From positions 45,700-109,699 of the forward strand of contig CAKRTQ010000009.1 in the NCBI GenBank assembly GCA_934402395.1: a stretch of 64,000 bases of DNA, in the 5' to 3' direction. Under the pieces are notes generated by a model. It had not been told where the DNA came from and made no database searches. It saw nothing but the letters and a program-made list of their open reading frames with translations. This document shows positions 8,282 to 16,946 of this stretch, in pieces. Both the position numbers and the translations under genes were made by a program. The stretch comes from an uncultured Eubacteriales bacterium. GTDB lineage: Bacteria > Bacillota > Clostridia > Oscillospirales > CAG-272. Numbering within the stretch: the stretch's first letter is position 1; each line of letters starts with the position of its first letter.

Positions 8282-9673
8282 ATGAAATTATTCACTCACC
8301 GTAATTTCAAAGCCGGAAACGATTCGGATATGACCACAGGCTCGCTGTGGCGGAAAATATTTGTTTTCAGCGTTCCGCTTATGGCGTCACAGCTTCTGCA
8401 GGTGCTCTTCAACATGGCGGATGTCGCTGTGGTCGGCAATTTTTCAAGCTCGCAGGCTTTGGGATCGGTCGGTTCCACTACGATACTCGTGACGCTTTTC
8501 ACCGGTATTCTCATAGGTCTCGGCAGTGGGGTGAATGTCCGTGTGGCGCAGTTCCTCGGGGCGGGCGAAAAACGTGATGCTTCGGAGACAGTACATACAT
8601 CGTTCATTATATGCACGGCAGCCGGAATGATAATTGCGGTCGCTTGCTTTTTCCTTGCGCACCCGATGCTCGCTCTCATAAAGACCAAGGATGAGCTTAT
8701 CGACGGCGCGGTCCTCTACTTCAAAATATATGCGCTCGGAATGCCCGCACTCGGGATATTCAACTTCGGCAATGCCGTGCTGAGCGCCGAGGGCGATACT
8801 CGCCGTCCGCTCGTTTATCTGAGCGCGGCGGGAGTGCTCAATGTTTTTCTTAACCTGTTTTTTGTCATCGTCTGCAAAATGGCTGCCGACGGCGTCGCGC
8901 TGGCAAGCATAATTTCGCAATACCTTTCAGCCGGACTCATTCTTTGGCGTATGTCGCGTGACCGCGGTGAATGCGGGCTGCACTTAAGGCTCATCCGCAT
9001 CCACCCCGCAAAAGCCGCAAGCGTGCTTTCGCTCGGTATTCCGGCAGGGTTTCAGAACTCGATATTTGCTATCGCAAATCTTTTTATACAGTCGGCAGTC
9101 AATTCGTTTGACCATGTTATGGTCGAAGGCAATTCGGCAGCGGCGAATTCGGATGCCATCATTTACAACGTAATGGCGGCGTTTTATACCGCCTGCTCAA
9201 CGTTTATGGGGCAGAATCTCGGCGCGGGCAAGAAAAAACGCGTGATCAAAAGCTACATCGTCAGCCTGACCTACTCGTTTGCTGCGGGCGCGATCCTCGG
9301 CGGGCTGCTCATGCTGTTCGGCAAGGAGTTTTTGTCGTTGTTCACAGGTGACGCCGAAGTCGCTGCGGCGGGAATGCATCGCATAATGATAATGGGTTTC
9401 TCGTATATGGTTTCCGCATTCATGGATTGCACCATCGCCGCCTCGCGCGGGCTCGGCAAGAGCCTTGTGCCGACAACGATAGTCATACTCGGTTCCTGCG
9501 TGTTCCGCGTGGCGTGGGTGTATACCGTGTTCGCCTACTTCCGCACGATACCGTCGCTTTACCTGCTTTACATCTTTTCGTGGACGATAACTGCGGTCGC
9601 CGAGATCGCTTACTTTGCGTTTGCATGGAATAAATGCTATAAAAATACACCCGAATTGAATATTAATGCATGA
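8282..9673 (+). CDS. MATE family efflux transporter
   Basis: A 463-residue polytopic membrane protein of the multidrug and toxic compound extrusion family, which exports cationic compounds by Na+ or H+ antiport. Seen: MTTGSLWRKIFVFSVPLMASQLLQVLFNMADVAVVG near the start, then about twelve hydrophobic helices, with the repeated pattern FNFGNAVLSAEGDTRRPLVYL in the first half and MDCTIAASRGLGKSLVPTTIV in the second. The ATG at 8282 has GGAGG 13 bases upstream, slightly far; an in-frame ATG at 8330 is an alternative. It is a single-gene unit with its own promoter and a downstream hairpin. Confidence 0.9.
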   Translation: MKLFTHRNFKAGNDSDMTTGSLWRKIFVFSVPLMASQLLQVLFNMADVAVVGNFSSSQALGSVGSTTILVTLFTGILIGLGSGVNVRVAQFLGAGEKRDASETVHTSFIICTAAGMIIAVACFFLAHPMLALIKTKDELIDGAVLYFKIYALGMPALGIFNFGNAVLSAEGDTRRPLVYLSAAGVLNVFLNLFFVIVCKMAADGVALASIISQYLSAGLILWRMSRDRGECGLHLRLIRIHPAKAASVLSLGIPAGFQNSIFAIANLFIQSAVNSFDHVMVEGNSAAANSDAIIYNVMAAFYTACSTFMGQNLGAGKKKRVIKSYIVSLTYSFAAGAILGGLLMLFGKEFLSLFTGDAEVAAAGMHRIMIMGFSYMVSAFMDCTIAASRGLGKSLVPTTIVILGSCVFRVAWVYTVFAYFRTIPSLYLLYIFSWTITAVAEIAYFAFAWNKCYKNTPELNINA

Positions 9674-9713
9674 ATGTTCGGCTCTGGCGCTGAATAATCA
9701 TGTGAAAATGATG

Positions 9714-9740
9714 AAAACCGACTCTGAAAAGGGCGGTTTT
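9714..9740 (+). terminator. Terminator after the MATE gene
   Basis: AAAACCG (9714-9720) pairs with CGGTTTT (9734-9740). A short A/T-flanked stem suited to either strand. Confidence 0.55.
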
Positions 9741-9748
9741 CTGCATAT

Positions 9749-9766
9749 AATAAATAAATATTCATT
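9749..9766 (+). promoter_or_regulatory. ArgR (ARG box) operator of argGH
   Basis: AATAAATAAATATTCATT matches the 18-base ARG-box consensus WNTGAATWWWWATTCANW at all but one position (A for G at position 4). It ends 7 bases before the -35 of argG. Binding would fit arginine-dependent repression. No argR gene is in this window. Confidence 0.65.
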
Positions 9767-9773
9767 TCACCCC

Positions 9774-9801
9774 TTGACAAACCGTTCTTTTGATGTATAA
9801 T
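9774..9801 (+). promoter_or_regulatory. argG promoter
   Basis: TTGACA (9774-9779) and TATAAT (9796-9801) with a 16-base spacer, directly downstream of the ArgR box. Confidence 0.85.
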
Positions 9802-9840
9802 AATACACGTAATGAAAATACAGTTCCGGAGGGGATAAAA

Positions 9841-11079
9841 ATGATAGACAAAAAGGACATCAAAAAGGACATCAAAAAGGTCGTGCTTGCATATTCGGGC
9901 GGACTGGATACATCAATAATCATACCGTGGCTCAAGGAAAATTACAACGGCTGCGAGGTCATAGCGGTATCCGGCAACGTCGGGCAGGCAGATGAGCTTG
10001 ACGGACTTGAAGAAAAGGCACTGGCGACCGGCGCATCCAAGCTGTATGTTCTCGACCTTACCGACGAGTATGTGGACGATTACATCATCCCGACCATGAA
10101 GGCGGGGGCAAAGTATGAAGAATATCTGCTCGGCACCAGTCACGCGCGACCCTGCATTGCAAAGCATCTTGTCGAGATAGCAAAAAAAGAGGGCGCGGAC
10201 GCAATCGCGCACGGCTGCACCGGCAAGGGGAACGACCAGGTGCGTTTTGAGCTTACCATCAAGCACTTTGCGCCGGAAATGCTGATAATAGCACCGTGGC
10301 GGGAATGGAGCATAAAGTCGCGTGAGGAGGAAATAGATTATGCCGAGGCGCACGGCGTGCCGCTCAAGATAAACCGCGAGACAAATTACTCAAAGGACAA
10401 AAACCTCTGGCATCTTTCACACGAGGGACTTGACCTTGAGGACACCGGCAACGAACCGCAGTACGAGAAAGCGGGATTCCTTGAAATGGGAGTGTCACCC
10501 GTGGACGCGCCCGACACGCCCACATATGTCACACTTGATTTTGAGGCGGGCGTTCCCGTTGCCATTGACGGCGAGAAGATGAGTGCGAAGAATATAATTC
10601 TGAAGCTTAATGAGCTTGGCGGAAAGAACGGCATCGGAATTCTGGATATAGTCGAAAACCGCCTTGTCGGCATGAAGTGCCGCGGCGTTTACGAAACACC
10701 GGGCGGAACGATACTTTACAAGGCGCATTCGGTGCTTGAAACTCTTTGCCTTGACAAAATGACAATGCACGAAAAGGAAAAACTGGCGGTAACATATGCC
10801 GAGCTCGTGTATAACGGACAGTGGTTCACGCCGTTGCGCGAGGCATTGGCGGCATTTGTCGATAAAACGCAGGAGCGCGTCACGGGCAAGGTAAAGCTCA
10901 AGCTTTACAAGGGGAATATCATAAACGCAGGAGTGTGGAGTCCGTATTCGCTTTACAGTGAGCAGATAGCTACATTCGGCGAGAGCGATTACGACCAGAC
11001 CGACGCGAACGGATTTATTAATCTGTACGGACTTCCCATCAAGGTGCAGGCGCTTTCCGATATGGGAAAGCTTTCGTAA
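9841..11079 (+). CDS. argG: Argininosuccinate synthase
   Basis: Joins citrulline and aspartate with ATP to form argininosuccinate, the penultimate step of arginine synthesis. The 412-residue protein has the N-type ATP pyrophosphatase loop LAYSGGLDTS near residue 16, GCTGKGNDQVRFE for citrulline/aspartate binding, and WREW and SPEDAP-like sequence. Length is normal. The start at 9841 has GGAGGGG 6 bases upstream. The N-terminus carries an unusual duplicated DIKKDIKK before the first strand. The stop is 5 bases before the first in-frame ATG of the argH frame, so the two genes form an operon. Confidence 0.97.
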   Translation: MIDKKDIKKDIKKVVLAYSGGLDTSIIIPWLKENYNGCEVIAVSGNVGQADELDGLEEKALATGASKLYVLDLTDEYVDDYIIPTMKAGAKYEEYLLGTSHARPCIAKHLVEIAKKEGADAIAHGCTGKGNDQVRFELTIKHFAPEMLIIAPWREWSIKSREEEIDYAEAHGVPLKINRETNYSKDKNLWHLSHEGLDLEDTGNEPQYEKAGFLEMGVSPVDAPDTPTYVTLDFEAGVPVAIDGEKMSAKNIILKLNELGGKNGIGILDIVENRLVGMKCRGVYETPGGTILYKAHSVLETLCLDKMTMHEKEKLAVTYAELVYNGQWFTPLREALAAFVDKTQERVTGKVKLKLYKGNIINAGVWSPYSLYSEQIATFGESDYDQTDANGFINLYGLPIKVQALSDMGKLS

Positions 11080-11084
11080 CGGCA

Positions 11085-12710
11085 ATGACCGGCGAAAAAA
11101 AGCATACGTGCGCGGCGGATACGGTAAAGATGCCGCACGATGGTCAGACCGCGCAGACCCGGCCCGGCGGCAGCGGATGCGGATATCCGATCTATTCACC
11201 GGCGGGGGATGAAGCCCAGATTCAGCAGATATCTTCCGGCGGCAGCGGATATGGATCTCCGATCTCTTCACCATCGGGGTATGAAGCTCAAAATCTGCAC
11301 AAACGTCACCCGAGCTCAAAAAAAATCTGGGTGGGGAGGAGCAACGGCGTGACCGATACGGTGGCGGATGACTTTAATTCGTCGATCCGGTTCGACAGCA
11401 GAATGTACCGCGAGGATATCGGCGGGAGCATAGCACATGCCGCAATGCTCGGCGCGCAGGGGATAATCCCGGCGCCCGATGCCGAAAAGATCATATCGGG
11501 ACTTGAAGAAATACTTGCCGATCTCGATGCGGGAAGACTCCGGTTCGATCCTGCGGCAGAGGACGTTCATATGTTTGTTGAGACGGTGCTGACGGAGCGT
11601 CTCGGCGATGTGGGAAAAAGGCTGCACACGGCGCGCAGCCGCAATGATCAGGTAACGCTTGACACGCGTATGTACCTGCGTGGCAAAGCCGACGACACGG
11701 CGGGTCATGTGCGGGAGCTTGTATCTGTTCTTTGCGACCGTGCCGGGGAACACGCCGCAACCATAATGCCGGGGTATACCCATATGCAGCGGGCTCAGCC
11801 GGTAACATTCGGTCATCATCTCATGGCATATGCTGCAATGCTTCTGCGCGACATAGGTAGGCTGGGCGATTGCCGCAGGAGGATGAATATTTCTCCGATC
11901 GGCTGCTGCGCATTGGCGGGAACGACCTATGCGGTCGACCGCCGTGCCGAAGCCTCGGCACTCGGATTTGACGGTATATGCGGCAACAGCCTTGACGGTG
12001 TTTCGGACCGTGACTACTGCATTGAGCTTTGCTCGACGCTTTCGGTGCTCATGATGCATCTTTCGCGCCTCGCGGAGGAGATGGTGCTCTGGTCAAGCTG
12101 GGAGTTCGGATTTATCGAACTTTCCGATGCGTACACGACAGGGTCCTCGATAATGCCGCAAAAAAAGAACCCCGACATGGCTGAGCTGGTTCGCGGCAAA
12201 ACCGGACGTGTTTACGGCGACCTTGTGGCGCTGCTCACGGTTATGAAGGGGCTTCCGCTTGCGTATAACAAGGATATGCAGGAGGACAAGGAGAGCGTTT
12301 TCGACGCCGTGGATACAGCCGGGGCGTGCCTTGCGGTCATGACTCCGATGATAGCGACAATGAAGGTAAAGGCGGATGCCATGAGACGCGCGGCACAGCG
12401 TGGGTTCATCAACGCCACAGATCTTGCCGATTATCTTGTGACAAAGGGCGTGCCATTCCGTGCCGCATACAAGATATCGGGTGAGCTTGTCGCCCTCTGC
12501 ATAAGGGAAGACACGGTGCTTGAAGAACTGCCGCTTGAGACGTTCCGCCGCGCCTCTCCGGTAATAGACGAGGATGTATACCGCGCCATTGACCTTGATG
12601 CGTGCGTGACGCGGCGTATATCCGAGGGCGGGACCTCGCCGGGATCGGTCATGGAGCAGATCACGGCGGTGAGAAAAGAAATAGAGGGAGCTGTTAAAAA
12701 CTCGATTTGA
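11085..12710 (+). CDS. argH: Argininosuccinate lyase with repeat-derived N-terminal extension
   Basis: Cleaves argininosuccinate to arginine and fumarate. Seen: FNSSIRFDSRMYREDIGGSI, TARSRNDQV and the fumarase-superfamily loop TGSSIMPQKKNPDMAE with the catalytic Ser. The open frame is 541 codons, about 80 more than normal. Homology begins only at KIWVGR (codons 80-85, matching the usual KLWGGR). Codons about 22-80 are read through two inverted copies of the intergenic repeat and form two similar peptides starting GGSG and ending EAQ. The ATG at 11085 has no good RBS. GTG at 11349 has GGGGAGGAG 7 bases upstream but would remove the conserved KIWVGR. The true start is unresolved. The stop codon lies inside the terminator. 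Confidence 0.93.
   Translation: MTGEKKHTCAADTVKMPHDGQTAQTRPGGSGCGYPIYSPAGDEAQIQQISSGGSGYGSPISSPSGYEAQNLHKRHPSSKKIWVGRSNGVTDTVADDFNSSIRFDSRMYREDIGGSIAHAAMLGAQGIIPAPDAEKIISGLEEILADLDAGRLRFDPAAEDVHMFVETVLTERLGDVGKRLHTARSRNDQVTLDTRMYLRGKADDTAGHVRELVSVLCDRAGEHAATIMPGYTHMQRAQPVTFGHHLMAYAAMLLRDIGRLGDCRRRMNISPIGCCALAGTTYAVDRRAEASALGFDGICGNSLDGVSDRDYCIELCSTLSVLMMHLSRLAEEMVLWSSWEFGFIELSDAYTTGSSIMPQKKNPDMAELVRGKTGRVYGDLVALLTVMKGLPLAYNKDMQEDKESVFDAVDTAGACLAVMTPMIATMKVKADAMRRAAQRGFINATDLADYLVTKGVPFRAAYKISGELVALCIREDTVLEELPLETFRRASPVIDEDVYRAIDLDACVTRRISEGGTSPGSVMEQITAVRKEIEGAVKNSI
11150..11325 (-). repeat. Modular repeat, two units inside the argH frame
   Basis: Minus-oriented. One clear head runs from CGGGGTATGAAGCTC to CACCCGAGCTC with an A-run (11275-11325). 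A more degenerate copy lies before it. The A-run end abuts the conserved start of ArgH. Both copies are open in the argH frame. Confidence 0.8.
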
Positions 12711-12720
12711 GTTTTTAATA
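12694..12720 (+). terminator. argH terminator overlapping the stop codon
   Basis: TTAAAAACTC (12694-12703) pairs with GAGTTTTTAA (12709-12718). The TGA stop of argH lies in the loop and the start of the 3' arm. Confidence 0.7.
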
Positions 12721-12737
12721 CCACCGAATATCATTAT

Positions 12738-12784
12738 AACGGCGGTGCCGAAAAACTCAAAGCAGTTTTTTCGGCGCCGCCGTT
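12738..12784. terminator. Bidirectional terminator between convergent genes
   Basis: AACGGCGG...CCGCCGTT arms enclose GCCGAAAAAACT-type and AGTTTTTTCGGC arms. It serves argH from the left and the lipoprotein gene from the right. Confidence 0.75.
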
Positions 12785-12789
12785 GTACG

Positions 12790-13548
12790 TCAGTCAAGCA
12801 CATACCACAGCTCGGTCTCGCTTGATGGATCAAAACAGTAGATGCCCAGCTTTGTGGAGCAGAATATTCTGCCCTGCCATTCGACAACCGACATGACCTC
12901 AAGCTTACGGTAAAGCTCGGAGCCGGTAATGAGAGTTACTTTTCCGTCTGTCCCCACCCGCATAAGCGACGGCGTATCGCCGCCGGTGGCAATAATGACA
13001 GCTCCGCCGTCCGATGCGGCGCAGGCTGCCGTCGGAGCGCCGTTGACAGTGGCAACTGTGCGGCTGTTTATGACCTGCTCTCCCGAGGTCGGCTCAAGAA
13101 TATACACGTGTGTGCTTCCGCCGCCATCGGTTACCGCAATACATCCGCCCGGTGCAGTGAAAAGCCCTGCGCAGCTCTCGCCGGTGACCGGAATGCTCCT
13201 GCCGTCCGACGTCAGAAAAGTCACGCCGCGCGGCGTGCCGGCAAAGCAGCCGCCCGCCGCGTTGAGGCTGCGCGCACTGCCGCCCCCGGGATCCGTGTCG
13301 GATATGAAAATGGTATCGTTTTTTACCGATATATAATACGCGAGCGAAGCATACGAAGATGTCTTTTTTATTTTTTCGGCGCGTTTTTCATTGTATTGAG
13401 CAGGATACAGCTTTTCCGGCAGCCTGAAGACCACCGAGCTTACTGGCAGTCCGTCGCGGTGCGAGCAGCCTCCCAATATCACGCAGACGGCAAAAACGGC
13501 GATCAGCGCGGACAGTCCGCGCGTGCCGTATCGGGTTGAGCGTTTCAT
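12790..13548 (-). CDS. Lipoprotein, beta-propeller-like, unknown function
   Basis: A 252-residue lipoprotein: signal peptide with lipobox VILGGC (Cys28), then short beta-rich repeats of the kind found in propellers (SVKNDTIFISDTDPGG, GCFAGTPRGVTFLTSDGRSIPV, GCIAVTDGGGSTHVYILEP, IFCSTKLGIYCFDPSSETELWYVLD). The last resembles a PQQ-like blade. Single gene, convergent with argH. An ATTATA (TATAAT on the minus strand) at 13599-13604 may be its -10 element. The function is not recognisable. Confidence 0.65.
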   Translation of the reverse strand: MKRSTRYGTRGLSALIAVFAVCVILGGCSHRDGLPVSSVVFRLPEKLYPAQYNEKRAEKIKKTSSYASLAYYISVKNDTIFISDTDPGGGSARSLNAAGGCFAGTPRGVTFLTSDGRSIPVTGESCAGLFTAPGGCIAVTDGGGSTHVYILEPTSGEQVINSRTVATVNGAPTAACAASDGGAVIIATGGDTPSLMRVGTDGKVTLITGSELYRKLEVMSVVEWQGRIFCSTKLGIYCFDPSSETELWYVLD

Positions 13549-13636
13549 TTTTATCCTCCGTGTGTGGTAATGGCGGCATTCTCCGCCGCCTCCCCTCTAT
13601 TATATCACAAAAATCCCATCCCCGCAAATTTTTTTG

Positions 13637-14039
13637 TTTTTTAAGCTCGGGTGGCGTTTGTGCGGATTTTGAGCTTTGTACCCCGACAGTGGAAAAGAGC
13701 AGATCCATATCTTCCTGCAGCCGGATAGTTACATCGGAACATTTTTTTGACCTTCGGGTGGCGTTTGTGCGGATTTTGAGCTTTGTGCCCCGATGGTAGG
13801 CGGGGAATAAAGTCATATAGATGCTTTAGTACGGTTTCCCCGCCGCGTTTAGCCGTGCAGCGGCACGGCTAAACCAAAGAACAGAAAAGCAGGTTCATAC
13901 CTTTCTGCCGCCGGATAGTTACATCGGAACATTTTTTTGACCTTCGGGTGGCGTTTGTGCGGATTTTGAGCTTTGTGCCCCGACAGTGGAAAAGAGCAGA
14001 TCCATATCTTCCTGCCGCCATACAGTTACATCGGAACAT
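13637..14039 (+). repeat. Three tandem modular repeat units
   Basis: Direct units at 13637-13742 (106 bases), 13743-13932 (190, carrying the hairpin-B middle) and 13933-14039 (107). Each runs from T-run and CTCGGGTGG or TTCGGGTGG head to ATAGTTACATCGGAACAT or ATACAGTTACATCGGAACAT tail. The first T-run faces the 5' end of the leftward lipoprotein gene. The gene-free stretch 13549-14331 otherwise holds a palindrome ATGTAATTACAT (14129-14140) and the promoter of the next gene. Confidence 0.9.
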
Positions 14040-14237
14040 GAGCGCACATATTCGGGCTGAGCCGCAAAGCGGCTTGACCGGGGATGATAGCATCCCTGCC
14101 GGCACCGGCGGTTTGTATCCTGTTTTGTATGTAATTACATTTGTCGGATAAGTACCCCATATGGCGCATTATGCGTTTCATTACTTATTTCAAGGTGTTA
14201 AAATCGGAATTTTCTTCATTTTTGATAAGAAAAGGGG

Positions 14238-14266
14238 TTGAAGTGTCAGGGGCTTTGTGATATAAT
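14238..14266 (+). promoter_or_regulatory. Promoter of the 14332 lipoprotein gene
   Basis: TTGAAG (14238-14243) and TATAAT (14261-14266) with a 17-base spacer. Confidence 0.75.
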
Positions 14267-14331
14267 GCTAATAGGTGTATTTGCCCGTGTTCCGACACCG
14301 GCAAGCCATGTAATTACGGAGGAAAAATATC

Positions 14332-15843
14332 ATGAACCACAAAAACAAAACCGACAGCAAACGCACGTTTGCACGTCTCGGCTCTGCGGTTCTTGCTTTG
14401 CTCATGCTCGGCGGCGTTATTGCCACCCTTGCTTCATGTGCAAAGCCGGATGGCGGAGACGGGACAAAGCCCGACACAACTACCGCAGCGGTGGATGTTG
14501 ACGAGACCACCAATGACATTTACAAGGATGTTCCCACGGGCAACTTCAATGACGAAGAATTCCACATCCTTAACGACATCTGCACATGGGCGCTCACGAC
14601 AATGGAATCGTCCGATCAGCTCGGCGACACCATTTCCGACGCCGTGACGAACCGCAACGGTATTCTTGAACAGCAGGTCGGCGTAAAGCTGGTCATCAAC
14701 ACGGTTTCCAACGTTAACTCCGATATCCGCAAGGATCAGGACACGACCACAAACCAGTATGACTGCTTCTTTGATCCGTCCACAAGCAATGTAAAGCTTG
14801 CCGTAGAGGGCAGACTTGTTGATTTCAACGAGCTGAAGGACATTGACCTTACCAAGGAATGGTGGTATCCCACATCCACACGCAACCTTGCCATCGGTCC
14901 TGCCGTTTATATGGTCTTTTCCGATATTCATCTTTACTTCCACGAGTCGTTCTATGTCTCCATCTTCAACAAGGATATGTTTGCGAACTATCCCGGACTT
15001 GAAGACCCGTACGAGCTTGTAAAGTCGGGCAACTGGACGATAGATAAGCTCACCGAAATGATGAAGGTCGTTGCCAGCGATGTTGATGCCAACGGCAAAA
15101 AGGATATTTCCGAGTCCACGAGCATATACGGGCTGGTTGCCCACACCAACGCGGGTTACTCCATGATGGTCGGTTTTGACAACAACCTGCTTGAATACGA
15201 TAATCAGCATATCCCGCAGGCTAACTTTACCGGCGTCGGCGAACGCTTCATCGACTCCTACAACAAGGTAAAGAACACCATGTACGATACCGTGCTTTGC
15301 GGCAGCCCGATAAGCGAGGGCTACTCAAAGCTTACCAACCGTCAGCACACTCCGTTCTCCGAGGGGCGCGCCCTCTTTATGTACGAAGTCACCGGAACGC
15401 TCAAAGAGCACCGTGACGAGAGCTTCTCCTACGGTATCGTGACCTCCCCCAAATACAACGCGGAACAGAAGGAATACATATCCCCCATCACCTGCAGCGC
15501 CGCTTCCATGTGTGTGCCGGTAGGCTGCAAGGATCTTGACCGCGTAGGCGTCGTGCTTGAAAACATGGCAGCCGTATCGCACAAGGTCATCAAGCCCGCG
15601 TACTACAACATCACGCTCTGCTACAAATACAATAAGGACCCCGCCGCTATCGAAATGCTTGACATGGTTTACAAGAACGGCAGATTCGAGCTTGCATACG
15701 TTTACAACTTCGGCGGGCTCCGCTCCACTGTTGAAACCGCATTCAAAACCGGCGTTTCCGATATTTCCGGTCAGGTCGGAAGAAGCAAAAAGCTTATCAA
15801 CCGCGGAATCGAGGATGCCATCAAGGGACTCAAACTTAACTGA
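14332..15843 (+). CDS. Extracellular solute-binding-like lipoprotein
   Basis: A 503-residue lipoprotein with lipobox ATLASC (Cys36), a Thr-rich linker and a two-lobe binding-protein layout. Seen: a DAVTNRNGILEQQVGVKLVI opening typical of carbohydrate-type ABC binding proteins in gut Clostridia, FNKDMFANYPGLEDPYELVKSGNWTIDKLTEMMK, and FSYGIVTSPKYNAEQKEYISP. Such proteins usually bind an oligosaccharide and pass it to an ABC permease, but none is encoded here. GGAGG precedes the ATG, and the gene has its own promoter. The LamG-protein gene starts 14 bases after the stop, so the two are probably co-expressed. Confidence 0.75.
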   Translation: MNHKNKTDSKRTFARLGSAVLALLMLGGVIATLASCAKPDGGDGTKPDTTTAAVDVDETTNDIYKDVPTGNFNDEEFHILNDICTWALTTMESSDQLGDTISDAVTNRNGILEQQVGVKLVINTVSNVNSDIRKDQDTTTNQYDCFFDPSTSNVKLAVEGRLVDFNELKDIDLTKEWWYPTSTRNLAIGPAVYMVFSDIHLYFHESFYVSIFNKDMFANYPGLEDPYELVKSGNWTIDKLTEMMKVVASDVDANGKKDISESTSIYGLVAHTNAGYSMMVGFDNNLLEYDNQHIPQANFTGVGERFIDSYNKVKNTMYDTVLCGSPISEGYSKLTNRQHTPFSEGRALFMYEVTGTLKEHRDESFSYGIVTSPKYNAEQKEYISPITCSAASMCVPVGCKDLDRVGVVLENMAAVSHKVIKPAYYNITLCYKYNKDPAAIEMLDMVYKNGRFELAYVYNFGGLRSTVETAFKTGVSDISGQVGRSKKLINRGIEDAIKGLKLN

Positions 15844-15857
15844 TGAGGTGAACCGAA

Positions 15858-16934
15858 ATGAAAAAAATACTTGCAATAACTACTGCCGTACTCATGCTTG
15901 CGGCAATGGCGCTTCCCGCATTTGCCGCCAACACCACCGTTGACCTTGAAAACGGACTTCTTCTGCACTACACATTTGACGAATACGACCCCAAGACCCA
16001 GACATTTGCCGATTCCTCAAAGGTAAATCCCGCACCGGTCGAAAGAATGATCGGCACAACCTACACGTCCCCCGGACCTGTGGGTCAGGCTGTGTTCTTT
16101 GACGGCGAGACTTCCTTCATGGCGTATTCCGATACGCTCAAGGATAAGCTGGTTGATCTCACCACGTTCACCTTCTCGGTCTGGATCTATGCCGATAAGT
16201 TCCCGGCTGAATCCGCCGACAAAAACCGCTACTTCTTCACCACCCAGTCATGGAGCGTCGGAGATATGCATCTGCAGTTCGTCTGGGGTGAATTCCCCGG
16301 CTCCTGTCAGGTCTGCATAAGCGGCAACAGCAAGGCGCCTACCGGCGGTATGTTTGAGGAAAAGAACTTCTCACATTACCGCACGCCTCAGCTCGAAACG
16401 AGCAAGTGGACCCTCTTTACCATTGTTTACGACACCAATACAAACACCATCAAGTACTATGCCGACGGCAACCTTGTCGATTCTGCCGTGTACACCGAAT
16501 CCGTTCCGGTCCAGATCGCGGGCATCAGCCTCGGCAACCACTACGAGATCGGTAAATACCCCGGATTTGAGGGCTACCTTGACGACCTCCGCATTTACAA
16601 CCGTATGCTGAGCGATGTTGAGATAATGGCTCTGGCGCAGATGGGCAACGCCACTGTTGTGCCTGCCGCTACCGAGATAAAGGACGAGGAGACTGTTCCT
16701 CCCGAGACAAAGCCCGAGACCAAGCCGGAGACGAAGCCCGAAACAGCACCGGAGACCAAGCCGGAGACAAAACCCGAGACTAAGCCCGAAACCAAGCCTG
16801 ATGCGACAAAGGCTCCCGAAACTACTGCGGCAGCGGGCGGCGAAAAGAAAGGCTGCGGTTCATCCGCCGCACTTATCGGCTGCATTGCCGCGCTTATTCC
16901 CGCAGCGTTCTGCCTGAAGAGAAAAAAAGACTGA
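15858..16934 (+). CDS. Secreted LamG/concanavalin-like domain protein, membrane anchored
   Basis: A 358-residue exported protein: signal peptide ending ALPAFA, then a LamG-like jelly roll (about 30-250) with LLLHYTFDEYDP at the start, FTFSVWIYADKFP in the middle and GYLDDLRIYNRMLSDVEIMALAQ at the end, the classic signature of this fold. A KPET repeat linker follows, then Cys-Gly, a hydrophobic helix and CLKRKKD. The fold commonly binds carbohydrate. With the adjacent binding-like lipoprotein this suggests a surface glycan-contact function, which is inference. RBS GATGAGGTGA lies upstream. Confidence 0.8.
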   Translation: MKKILAITTAVLMLAAMALPAFAANTTVDLENGLLLHYTFDEYDPKTQTFADSSKVNPAPVERMIGTTYTSPGPVGQAVFFDGETSFMAYSDTLKDKLVDLTTFTFSVWIYADKFPAESADKNRYFFTTQSWSVGDMHLQFVWGEFPGSCQVCISGNSKAPTGGMFEEKNFSHYRTPQLETSKWTLFTIVYDTNTNTIKYYADGNLVDSAVYTESVPVQIAGISLGNHYEIGKYPGFEGYLDDLRIYNRMLSDVEIMALAQMGNATVVPAATEIKDEETVPPETKPETKPETKPETAPETKPETKPETKPETKPDATKAPETTAAAGGEKKGCGSSAALIGCIAALIPAAFCLKRKKD

Positions 16935-16946
16935 TCGGAGCTGAAA

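Noticed and set aside
13637..14039. Integron attC sites
   Set aside because: Units lack the RYYYAAC/GTTRRRY core sites and there are no cassette genes or integrase.
14129..14318. Repeated ATGTAATTAC at 14129 and 14309 as a regulator site
   Set aside because: The second copy overlaps the RBS region and is incomplete; too little to support a site.
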